Source of the DNA: Acidobacteriota bacterium
GTDB lineage: Bacteria; Acidobacteriota; Thermoanaerobaculia; Gp7-AA8
Reading direction: 5' to 3'
Length of the DNA stretch: 64,000 nt
Assembly (NCBI GenBank): GCA_003223645.1
Contig: QHVT01000006.1
Span: 186,001-250,000, forward strand
Part shown: in pieces, positions 43,926-51,456 of the stretch
Numbering within the stretch: the stretch's first letter is position 1
Layout: every line of letters begins with the position of its first letter
Translations under genes and position numbers: made by a program
The notes under the pieces: generated by a model
Seen by the model: only the letters and a program-made list of their open reading frames with translations
Databases searched by the model: none
Told to the model about the DNA's origin: nothing

Positions 43926-44612
43926 CTAATGCCGGGGATCCCTCGCTGCGCTCGGGAGGCTCACACCCTTCGCAAGGAACCAGACCGTCGCGACTATTCC
44001 GGCCAGGAACATCGGTAGCAGGAAGAACGGCGATCCATATTGCGGCGCGAGCAGGAGCAGGAAATTGCGCGCGATGAATCCGAAGCCGGCGATCGCGAAG
44101 AGAACGCCCAGGAATTTCGGAAGATAGCCGGAGCGGAAGATCAAGTAGCCGCGGAGCAGCGTCGCGATTCCGTAGAGGGCCATGAATGCGGCCGCACCGA
44201 GGTTGTAGGTTTTGAGCGAGAGCAGCGCGAGCGTGTTGCGCTGGTCGACCGAGAACGACTGCAGATAGCCGGCGTCGGACAATAGCTGTGACGACGCGAG
44301 ATAGAACAGCTCCGCGAAACCGAAAACGGCCGTCGAGACGAGGCCGAAGAATGCCGCCAGAAGCGCCAGCTCCCGGTGGACGGGCCGCAACAATACGTAA
44401 AACGCCCACGCCAATCCGATGTCGCAGATCGCTTCGATCAGATACGCGGCGAATCCGAAACGGAACAGGAAGTCGGAGCTCTTGAGATTCGCGGCCGTCA
44501 ACGCGGCGTCGGAAGCGACGATGAGTTTTCCCGGAACATACGCCTCGCCGATGCCGCCGCCGATCATCGACAACAGGAACAGTACTCCCGCGAGCCTTGC
44601 ATACCGGGCCAT
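43926..44612 (-). CDS. DUF4386-family membrane protein
   Basis: The 228-residue protein starts at ATG 44612, with ggagg 7 nt upstream (the frame to 44630 is longer but lacks a site). About six hydrophobic helices are visible (LAGVLFLLSMIGGGIGEAYV; ICDIGLAWAFYVLLRPVHRE; LLAAFFGLVSTAVFGFAELF). The pattern matches DUF4386, a membrane family without assigned function. The last dozen residues (SLPSAARDPRH) come from a family D repeat module, so the native C-terminus has been replaced or extended. Confidence 0.82.
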   Translation of the reverse strand: MARYARLAGVLFLLSMIGGGIGEAYVPGKLIVASDAALTAANLKSSDFLFRFGFAAYLIEAICDIGLAWAFYVLLRPVHRELALLAAFFGLVSTAVFGFAELFYLASSQLLSDAGYLQSFSVDQRNTLALLSLKTYNLGAAAFMALYGIATLLRGYLIFRSGYLPKFLGVLFAIAGFGFIARNFLLLLAPQYGSPFFLLPMFLAGIVATVWFLAKGVSLPSAARDPRH

Positions 44613-44633
44613 CGAGACTCCTCCCGTCATCTT

Positions 44634-45107
44634 CTACGGCGCGTTCGGAGTCAGGGTTGCAGCGTTTCGCTTATCGGACCACGCCCGCAGAAATGCCACG
44701 ACGCAAAGCAGCGACGCGATGGCGAACGCCGTACCGGCGCTTGCGGTGATGAGGAACTGTCCGTAGTTCGTGGACGCGCGGCCCTTCGAATAGTGGCGGC
44801 GCAGTTGCTCGGGAAGCCTCGGATCGTAGTCGACCGGCACCCAATCATCGACGACACCGTCAGGCTTGCTCGATGACTCGTCGCGCAATTGCGGTCCACT
44901 GACTGCCGGTTGGCCTTTCGGTCGATATTCATAGTGATATCGATTGCCCTGCTTCACCAAAACGCCGTGAACCTCGCTCGCGTTTCGCCATCGGTAGTCC
45001 CTGGCGGCGCTGTGAAGGGATCCAAATGCAAACCCCGCGAAGAACAACGCGACGAGCAGCGAAAACGCCATCCGCCCTTCGGGCGGCGTCGGTCCGGCAG
45101 CGGGCAT
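44634..45107 (-). CDS. DUF3592-like membrane protein
   Basis: The 157-residue protein starts at ATG 45107. One transmembrane helix (MAFSLLVALFFAGFAFG) is followed by a beta-rich external part of about 80 residues (VHGVLVKQGNRYHYEYRPKG; VPVDYDPRLPEQLRRHYSKG), then a second helix (ASAGTAFAIASLLCVVAFLR). This is the DUF3592 layout. It lies 21 bp upstream of the DUF4386 gene and is probably co-transcribed with it. It is divergent from the lectin gene. Confidence 0.65.
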   Translation of the reverse strand: MPAAGPTPPEGRMAFSLLVALFFAGFAFGSLHSAARDYRWRNASEVHGVLVKQGNRYHYEYRPKGQPAVSGPQLRDESSSKPDGVVDDWVPVDYDPRLPEQLRRHYSKGRASTNYGQFLITASAGTAFAIASLLCVVAFLRAWSDKRNAATLTPNAP

Positions 45108-45209
45108 GGACCCACGGTAACAGATCGATGAAACGCTCCGGGCTCTTTCGTCACTATCCTGGTGAGTGTTCAACCTCACACATCATTTGAGCGAAAGGAA
45201 ATCACGATC

Positions 45210-45611
45210 ATGGCCTATCAATTCGTCGTCAAAGCCAACAGCAACAGCGTCAGCGGCGGCGCTCCGCTGAACACCGGCATCGCGGTCAACCCGGGGCAGC
45301 TGCTCACCATCACCGCGTCGCCGGACGATACCTGGAGCGCCGGATCTGGAAACCGGACGTCCAACGCCAATGGACTCGGAAACCCTCAGGGCGGCAACTT
45401 CGGCGCGTTCACCAAAGGCGATTTCTCGTTTCTCTACGGCAGCCTGGTCGGCAGTCTCGATAACGGCAAGACGTACTTCGGCGTCGGCACGCGACTCGAG
45501 ATGACGGTCCTCGCGCCGGGGAGACTCTCCCTGTATTACTGGGACATCAACAACGCGGACAATACGGGAGACGTCACCGCCACGGTCGACGTTTACAACG
45601 GACCGCAATGA
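45210..45611 (+). CDS. LecA (PA-IL)-like lectin
   Basis: The 133-residue protein starts at ATG 45210 after gaaaggaaatcacgatc. It has no signal peptide, as in Pseudomonas LecA. The fold markers of PA-IL-type lectins are present: an N-terminal strand (AYQFVVKANSN), a VNPGQLLTITASPDDTWSAG segment, FGAFTKGDFSFLYGSLVGSL in the place of the LecA AxCGALVxKIG block, and a C-terminal SLYYWDINNADNTGDVTATV containing the Asn/Asp calcium and sugar loop. A calcium-dependent galactose-type binding role is inferred. The gene stands alone. Confidence 0.7.
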   Translation: MAYQFVVKANSNSVSGGAPLNTGIAVNPGQLLTITASPDDTWSAGSGNRTSNANGLGNPQGGNFGAFTKGDFSFLYGSLVGSLDNGKTYFGVGTRLEMTVLAPGRLSLYYWDINNADNTGDVTATVDVYNGPQ

Positions 45612-45620
45612 TCGCGGGCC

Positions 45621-45685
45621 GTGTGGGGCAGGCTTTCCAGCCTGCCTCCCGGGAGGGGGGACAGGCTGGAAAGCCTGTCCCACAC
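45621..45685. repeat. Family C hairpin between convergent genes
   Basis: The left arm gtgtggggcaggctttccag is mirrored by aggctggaaagcctgtcccacac across a Gly-tract loop. It separates the lectin stop (45611) from the VWFA-related stop (45690), so it is a likely bidirectional terminator. Confidence 0.8.
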
Positions 45686-45687
45686 CG

Positions 45688-47142
45688 CTACGGAATCACA
45701 ATCGCCTGCCGCGCGAATCCGATCGTGTTGTCGGAGCGCATCAGCACCTTCACGACGTATTGTCCCGACGGCAATTCCAATTTCCCGCGCACGACGCCGG
45801 CGGCGGGGACGTCGCGCTGTTTGTAGTCGACGACCGCGCCTTTGGAGTCGAAGACGTAGCAGAGCAGCTCGACCGGGCCATTGGCGACCATTTCGGGAGT
45901 GACGTCGATGTCGATGAACGGCCGCACGCGCCAGGAGATCTTCGGCGCCGGACCGGATTGCGGGATGTCATTGAGGATGATGTCGGCGAGGCGAAGGCCG
46001 TCGCTGGGATTCGCGGGCTCCATCGTTTTCGAGAAGCCGCGGCGGAAAGAGAGCGTCGCGCCCGACCGGGCATTGCGCAGCTTGACGTCGATCTTGTTGT
46101 CGCCCTTGCGCGCGTTGCGGGGCATGGTGAAGCCGAGGCGATAGCCGTAGGCCGTCGAATCGGAAATGACGTTCAATGCGGTCTTGAAATCGTTCGTGTG
46201 CTGGATGAACTGGCCGCCGGTTTCCTGGGCCATCATGCGAATGGCGTCATTGAGAAAGGAATTGCGATCCGGCGATCCGAGGTCGATCGCGTCGATGACG
46301 ACGTTCGCGCGGCGGAACGTGTCGAACATCCCTTTCATTGCGTCCGTCGTCGCATTGTCGGTCGCATACGGATTCGAGTACACCGCATTCGGATTGAATC
46401 CCTCGGACAGCATGACGAAGTGTTTGTAGCCTTCGAGCTGCGCGAGGCGCGATCCGATCAGATCGAATCCCGCGATCTGGTCTTCGATGAGCCGCTTGAG
46501 GGGCATCATGCGATTCGCGGAGTCCGCTGTTTCGCGCTGCAGTGTATTGACGGTCGTCTGCATGATGATCTCGCCGTCGTCGAGCCGATTGCCATCAACG
46601 GCCTGCCGCTCCGCGGCCGAGATGGTGAGCGCAAGCGGATCCTTGAACGGGCTGTCGCTCAGCGTCAATGCCGCACGCCGCGCGACGGCGTGGTCGTTCG
46701 TGAACGGGACGATGAATTGCGCGCCGTTGTTGTGCGTGAACGTCACGATCGCGAAGTAGTCGGCGAGAGACGCGCGGTCGATCATCGCCACCGCCGCTTT
46801 TTGCGCGCGGCCGATCGCCTCGACCCGCGTGAAGACGAGATCGAAGAAAAGCAGGAACAGGCGCCGCTCGCGCGGGTCGCGCGGCGCGATCGCCACCTGC
46901 GACGCCTTCTGTTCCTGCGGCACGGCCGTGAAATCGACGACGTCGAAATAGTCGATCGCCTGCGGCTTGCCGTTGACGAAGAGCTGGAAGTCGTCCTTCT
47001 TGAGATTGCGAATCGGGCCGCTGGTGTTGAAAACGTACACCGGAACGTCGACCACTTCGACGGTCACGCTTTCTTTCACTTGCGCGAGCAACAGCGGAGC
47101 GCAGAAAACGATGCACGCGACGGCGATGGAGCGGGTTCTCAT
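45688..47142 (-). CDS. Secreted VWFA-related protein, third family member
   Basis: This is a 484-residue protein with a signal peptide (SIAVACIVFCAPLLLA). It carries the same N-terminal block as the 17.8-20.9 kb pair (VTVEVVDVPVYVFNTSGPIR; DDFQLFVNGKPQAIDYFDVV). The VWFA-related domain follows (RLFLLFFDLVFTRVEAIGRA; DYFAIVTFTHNNGAQFIVPF; GYKHFVMLSEGFNP). The C-terminal beta part includes YGYRLGFTMPRNARKGDNKI. No repeat-derived linker is present. It lies 9 bp downstream of the MFS gene on the same strand. Confidence 0.85.
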   Translation of the reverse strand: MRTRSIAVACIVFCAPLLLAQVKESVTVEVVDVPVYVFNTSGPIRNLKKDDFQLFVNGKPQAIDYFDVVDFTAVPQEQKASQVAIAPRDPRERRLFLLFFDLVFTRVEAIGRAQKAAVAMIDRASLADYFAIVTFTHNNGAQFIVPFTNDHAVARRAALTLSDSPFKDPLALTISAAERQAVDGNRLDDGEIIMQTTVNTLQRETADSANRMMPLKRLIEDQIAGFDLIGSRLAQLEGYKHFVMLSEGFNPNAVYSNPYATDNATTDAMKGMFDTFRRANVVIDAIDLGSPDRNSFLNDAIRMMAQETGGQFIQHTNDFKTALNVISDSTAYGYRLGFTMPRNARKGDNKIDVKLRNARSGATLSFRRGFSKTMEPANPSDGLRLADIILNDIPQSGPAPKISWRVRPFIDIDVTPEMVANGPVELLCYVFDSKGAVVDYKQRDVPAAGVVRGKLELPSGQYVVKVLMRSDNTIGFARQAIVIP

Positions 47143-47151
47143 GAGCTCAAA

Positions 47152-48354
47152 TTACCTCCGCCACAAACGCCATGTTGCAACAGACCAGACAATTCCGAAA
47201 AGGAGCGAGAGCGTGGCCGCGCTGACGGTGGCGACGAACGGACCGAAATGATCGGACGCGAGGCCCGCGCCGAGGCTGGAGATTGCCATCGTCAGCGTCA
47301 CGAAGCCGTAGTCGGCGGCGAAGACGCGGCCGCGGATGAAGTCGGGCGTCTCGCGCTGCAGGCCGTATGACGAGATCTGCCATGCGGCGCCGCCGCCGAG
47401 GTGCGCGAAGCAGACGGCGATCGAGCCGACGATGAGCGAATGCGAAAGTGCGAGCGCGGTGTAGCCGATACTGAAGGAGATGACGCACAACGCGATCGCG
47501 CGATACTGCGCGTCGTCTTTGCGCACAGCCGCGCGCACAAGAAACGGACCGAACAGCGCGCCGAGTCCGCGCGCGGCGAAGAGGACGCCGATCCCGAACG
47601 CGCCGGCGTGGAACACTTCCCTGCCGAACACGCTCACCATCGCCACGACGCCCGCGCCGAGGCCGTAGCCGCCTTTGACGGTGAGCAGGCCGAGCACGCG
47701 CGGCTTCTCGCGCGCGAAGCGGACGGTCTCGCGGATCGACTCGAGGAGCGGCGGACGCTCGTGGTGTCCGCGCTCTTCCGAAAAGTGCACGCGCATGCGC
47801 GACAGAAAAAACGCGGAGAGGAGAAAGCTCGCGGAGTCGACGATGAAGGACACGTTGCGGCCGAACATCGCCGTGACCGCGCCGCCGATGCCCGCGCCGA
47901 CGGCGAGCATCGTGCCCCACGTCGACGACATCAGCACGTTCGCCGGTCCGAGCTCTTCGGGCTTGACGATGTTCGGCAGCGCGGCCTGCGACGCCGGCTC
48001 GAAATACGCGGAGCCGATCGAGATGAGGATCACGCCCGCGAATGCGATCGGCAGCGTCGCGGGCGAGCGCGCGAGGAGCGGAAGAAGACACGCGATCGTG
48101 CGCCCGAGATCGGTCGCGATCATCAGTTTGCGGCGATCGATGCGATCGATCAGATGTCCCGCGTGCGGCGTGAAAAGAAAAATCGGCAGTGTCTGCGACA
48201 GCAGCACCAGCGAGACCAGCGTCGCCGAGTGCGTGAGCTGGAGCACGAGATCCGCGAGCGCGACCGTGAGAAACCAATCGCCGCCGAGCGAGATCAGCGT
48301 GCCGGCGTAGAGCAGGCGGAAGTCGCGATTTTCACGAAGGAGGCGGAAGTACAT
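47152..48354 (-). CDS. MFS transporter (EntS/MFS_3-like exporter)
   Basis: This is a 400-residue protein with 12 predicted helices. It opens with the typical LLRENRDFRLLYAGTLISLG and a loop 2-3 motif (GHLIDRIDRRKLMIATDLGR). Its length and pattern fit the MFS_3 group, which exports siderophores or drugs. The substrate is unknown. The family A repeat begins right before the ATG (caacc-ATG), so no Shine-Dalgarno remains upstream. Confidence 0.88.
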   Translation of the reverse strand: MYFRLLRENRDFRLLYAGTLISLGGDWFLTVALADLVLQLTHSATLVSLVLLSQTLPIFLFTPHAGHLIDRIDRRKLMIATDLGRTIACLLPLLARSPATLPIAFAGVILISIGSAYFEPASQAALPNIVKPEELGPANVLMSSTWGTMLAVGAGIGGAVTAMFGRNVSFIVDSASFLLSAFFLSRMRVHFSEERGHHERPPLLESIRETVRFAREKPRVLGLLTVKGGYGLGAGVVAMVSVFGREVFHAGAFGIGVLFAARGLGALFGPFLVRAAVRKDDAQYRAIALCVISFSIGYTALALSHSLIVGSIAVCFAHLGGGAAWQISSYGLQRETPDFIRGRVFAADYGFVTLTMAISSLGAGLASDHFGPFVATVSAATLSLLFGIVWSVATWRLWRR

Positions 48355-48547
48355 GGTTGCGCGGTCGCTCAGTTACGCAGTTGCGCGGCGAAGGATACGC
48401 TGCGCAACCGCGCGACTGCGAAACTGCGCAACCGGCATCACCGAAAATACATGATTCAGGCGCATAGGCGCACAGGCGCACAGGCTCATAGGAGAGGACG
48501 ACAACCAACTATGAGCCTATGCGCCTATGAGCCCATGTGCCTCGCCT
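48355..48547. repeat. Family A hairpin followed by family I hairpin
   Basis: Family A (48355-48433: ggttgcgcgg / ccgcgcgactgcg ... gcgcaacc) abuts the MFS start codon. Family I (48458-48547: aggcgcataggcgcacaggc mirrored by gcctatgcgcctatgagccc) abuts the folA stop, whose TAG is part of the repeat (taggcgagg). No other signal is seen in the gap. Confidence 0.8.
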
Positions 48548-49067
48548 ATCCCTCCTCCGGAATGGCGTGTCCCGCGGGGGCGATGCGGTCGTACGTGAGG
48601 AACGAGTAGGGATAGTCGTTCTTTTCGTCGGCGTCGAAGTGTTCGGAGTCGGTGAGCTGCCATTCGCCGACGTCGTCGAAGTCGGGGAAATAGGCGTCGC
48701 CCTGCAGGTCGGCGTGGATGCGCGTGAGGTACATGCGATCGGCGCGGTGAATGGCCTGCTCGAAAATCTCGCCGCCGCCGGCGATGAATGGCTCCTCGTC
48801 ATTCGCCGCGATCTGAATCGCGTCTTCGAGCGCATGCACGACGCGCGCGCCTTCGACTCGGTACCCCGAGTCGCGCGTGATGATGACGAACGTGCGGCCG
48901 GGCAGCGGACGTCCGACCGACTCGTACGTCTTGCGGCCCATGATCATGTGATGCCCCATCGTCAGCGCCTTGAGGCGCTTCAGATCGGCCGACTGGTGCC
49001 ACGGCAGATCGTTGTCGCGCCCGATGACGTTGTTCGAGGAGAGGGCGGCGATGATGGAGATTCTCAT
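48546..49067 (-). CDS. folA: Dihydrofolate reductase
   Basis: The 173-residue enzyme starts at ATG 49067 (a four-codon longer start exists). It reduces dihydrofolate to tetrahydrofolate with NADPH. Family signatures are ISIIAALSSNNVIGRDNDLP, WHQSADLKRLKALTMGHHMI, MGRKTYESVGRPLPGRTFVI and FIAGGGEIFEQAI. The active-site acid of bacterial DHFR corresponds to Asp in SADLKR. It lies downstream of thyA on the same strand, with a family E repeat between them. It recycles the dihydrofolate that ThyA produces. Confidence 0.97.
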   Translation of the reverse strand: MRISIIAALSSNNVIGRDNDLPWHQSADLKRLKALTMGHHMIMGRKTYESVGRPLPGRTFVIITRDSGYRVEGARVVHALEDAIQIAANDEEPFIAGGGEIFEQAIHRADRMYLTRIHADLQGDAYFPDFDDVGEWQLTDSEHFDADEKNDYPYSFLTYDRIAPAGHAIPEEG

Positions 49068-49073
49068 ACTCGC

Positions 49074-49216
49074 AGGCACCGCCCCTCACCCGGCCTTCGG
49101 CCACCCTCTCCCCGCAAGCGGGGCGAGGGGCAACAAACGAGACTGCTGCCGAGTGGCCCTTTCCCCCGCATGCGGGGAGAAGGTGCCCGAAGGGCGGATG
49201 AGGGGCGGGTCATTAG
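49074..49216. repeat. Family E repeat (cccctcaccc ... gggatgagggg)
   Basis: Modules cccctcacccggccttcggc, caccctctccccgcaagcgg and gcccgaagggcggatgagg form a long imperfect dyad. The second full copy is at 57535-57675. It separates thyA from folA. Confidence 0.8.
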
Positions 49217-49225
49217 AAATGGGGC

Positions 49226-50020
49226 TCATACGGCGATCGGCGCTTTGATGGCCGGATGCGGATCATAGTTCTCGAGCGTGAAGTCGCTGAACTTGAAATC
49301 GAAGATCGAGCGCACGTCGGGATTCAGTTTCATCGACGGCAGCGGACGCGGATCGCGCGCGAGCTGCTCGCGCGCCTGCTCGAGATGGTTCGAATACAGA
49401 TGCGCGTCGCCGAGGGTGAGGATCAAGTCGCCGGGACGGAGCTCGCACACCTGCGCGACCATCATCGTCAGCAGCGCGTACGACGCGATGTTGAACGGGA
49501 CGCCGAGAAAGACGTCGGCGCTGCGTTGATACATCTGGCAGGAGAGACGTCCATTGGCGACGTAGAACTGGAAGAGCGCGTGGCACGGCTGCAGCGCCAT
49601 CTTGTCGAGATCGCCGACGTTCCACGCGCTGACGACGAGCCGACGCGAGTCTGGATTTCGCTTGATCTCGGCGATGACGTTCGAGATCTGATCGATGTGG
49701 CGTCCGTCCGCCGCCGGCCACGAGCGCCATTGGTATCCGTACACCGGACCGAGCTCGCCGTTCGCGTCCGCCCATTCGTCCCAGATCGTCACCTTGTTCT
49801 CGTTGAGAAAACGGACGTTCGTGTCGCCGGCGAGGAACCAGAGCAGCTCATAAATGATCGAGCGAAGATGCAGCTTCTTCGTCGTCACGAGCGGAAAGCC
49901 GCGCTCCAGATCGAAGCGCATTTGATGGCCGAAGATGCTCAGCGTGCCGGTGCCGGTACGATCGGTTTTCGGCGCGCCGTGATCGAGGATCTCGCGGACG
50001 AGCGACAAGTATTGCTGCAT
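49226..50020 (-). CDS. thyA: Thymidylate synthase
   Basis: This is a 264-residue protein, exactly the usual length when read from ATG 50020. It methylates dUMP to dTMP with methylenetetrahydrofolate. The catalytic Cys is in [12 protein letters not shown], and [20 protein letters not shown] is the family block. The N-terminus has [20 protein letters not shown] and the C-terminus AIKAPIAV. The frame upstream to 50047 passes through repeat DNA and is rejected. Confidence 0.98.
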   Translation of the reverse strand: MQQYLSLVREILDHGAPKTDRTGTGTLSIFGHQMRFDLERGFPLVTTKKLHLRSIIYELLWFLAGDTNVRFLNENKVTIWDEWADANGELGPVYGYQWRSWPAADGRHIDQISNVIAEIKRNPDSRRLVVSAWNVGDLDKMALQPCHALFQFYVANGRLSCQMYQRSADVFLGVPFNIASYALLTMMVAQVCELRPGDLILTLGDAHLYSNHLEQAREQLARDPRPLPSMKLNPDVRSIFDFKFSDFTLENYDPHPAIKAPIAV

Positions 50021-50030
50021 GACGGGATGG

Positions 50031-50176
50031 TAGGCGCAAAGGCGCAAAGTCTCAAAGGCTCACAGGCGTAAAGGCTCAGAGGCTCAAAGACTCAGAAGCT
50101 CAAAGGAGGCCGCCACCCGCCCGCGGTTCTCCTTTGAGCCTTTGCGCCTTTGAGCCTTTGCGCCTTCGCGCTTACA
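50031..50176. repeat. Family I hairpin in a divergent promoter region
   Basis: Left side: iterated ggcgcaaaggcgcaaagtct and ggctcaaag words. Right side: ctttgagcctttgcgccttt. The stem surrounds a ccgcccgcgg-like centre. It fills nearly all the space between the thyA and lysA start codons, leaving little room for ordinary promoters. Confidence 0.8.
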
Positions 50177-50190
50177 CTTCGCGCCGTCAG

Positions 50191-51456
50191 ATGGAGTACC
50201 GGTCCAACTCGCTCTACATCGGCAACATCGCTACCTACGCGCTCGCGGAGCGCTTCGGCACTCCGCTCTACATCTACGACGCGAGCGTGATTCGCGCGCA
50301 GATCGCGAAGGTGCGCGAGTCATTCGCCGGCCTCCCCTTCCAGCCCTTTTACGCGATGAAGGCGAACAGCAATCTGTCGCTGCTGCGCCTCGTGCGCGGG
50401 CAGGGGTTCGGGTGCGACGCGGTGTCGCCGGGCGAGATTCATCTGGCGATGCGCGCGGGGTTCACGCCGGACGAGATCTGGTTCACGTGCTCGAACGTCT
50501 CCGATGCCGATCTGCGCGCCATTCCCGATCCGCGCATCGTCGTCAACGTGAACTCGCTCTCGGAGATCGATCGCTGTCTCGCGCTCGATCTGCCGAATCC
50601 GATCGCGCTGCGCGTCAATCCGGACGTCGGCGCCGGACATCACGCCGACGTCATCACCGCCGGCGAGAGCGTGAAATTCGGGATTGACCTGGCCGAGGTG
50701 GAGACGGCGCGGATGCTCGTCGAAGACTCTGGACGGACGGTCGTCGGGATTCACGCGCACATCGGCTCGGGCGTCGACACGCCGGAACCGCTCATCGATT
50801 CCGCCGCGCGTCTGTTGCAGCTGGCGACGTCGTTCGCGCAACTGCGCTGGATCAACTTCGGCGGCGGGATGTCGATCCCGTATCGTCCCGGCGAAAACGA
50901 ATTTCCGATCGCGGACTACGGCGCGCGGCTCTCGGAGATCGCCGCGCAGTTTCTGCGTGCGCGCAACCTGACGGCGATCCTCGAGCCAGGCCGCTACATC
51001 GTCGCATCGTCGGGCGTGCTGCTCGCGCGCGTGACGACGAAGCGGATCAGCGCCGGCGTCGAGTGGGTCGGAGTCGACACCGGCTTCAACCATCTCGTGC
51101 GGCCGTCGAAGTACAGCGCATATCACCATATTCTCAACGCATCGCGCGGCACCGCCGCATCGCTGCGCGAGAGCTGGGACGACTCGATCGCGCGCGACGA
51201 AGTCGTCGTCGCCGGCAATCTCTGCGAGTCGGGGGACGTGTTCACGCGCGAGGGCGGACACGTGGTCACGCGGAAGATCGATCGCGTGAATGTCGGCGAT
51301 CTCCTCGCCTTCTGCGACGCCGGCGCGTACGGCTTTTCGATGGCGTCGCATTACAACGCGCGGCTGCTTCCGCCGGAGGTCCTCGTCGACGGAGACGACG
51401 CGCAACTGATCCGCGAGCGGCAGCAAATCGACGATCTGGTGAGGGGAATGGCATGA
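50191..51456 (+). CDS. lysA: Diaminopimelate decarboxylase
   Basis: This 421-residue PLP enzyme of fold type III makes lysine from meso-diaminopimelate. The PLP lysine is in PFYAMKANSN. Other markers are GCDAVSPGEIHLAMRAGF, the HIGSG loop (VVGIHAHIGSGV), GGGMSIPY, EPGRYIVASSGVLL and the CESGD motif in NLCESGDVFTREGG with CDAGAYGFSMASHYN. Start ATG 50191 gives the expected N-terminus; the longer frame is repeat DNA. Its stop overlaps the next gene's start (ATGA). Confidence 0.95.
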   Translation: MEYRSNSLYIGNIATYALAERFGTPLYIYDASVIRAQIAKVRESFAGLPFQPFYAMKANSNLSLLRLVRGQGFGCDAVSPGEIHLAMRAGFTPDEIWFTCSNVSDADLRAIPDPRIVVNVNSLSEIDRCLALDLPNPIALRVNPDVGAGHHADVITAGESVKFGIDLAEVETARMLVEDSGRTVVGIHAHIGSGVDTPEPLIDSAARLLQLATSFAQLRWINFGGGMSIPYRPGENEFPIADYGARLSEIAAQFLRARNLTAILEPGRYIVASSGVLLARVTTKRISAGVEWVGVDTGFNHLVRPSKYSAYHHILNASRGTAASLRESWDDSIARDEVVVAGNLCESGDVFTREGGHVVTRKIDRVNVGDLLAFCDAGAYGFSMASHYNARLLPPEVLVDGDDAQLIRERQQIDDLVRGMA

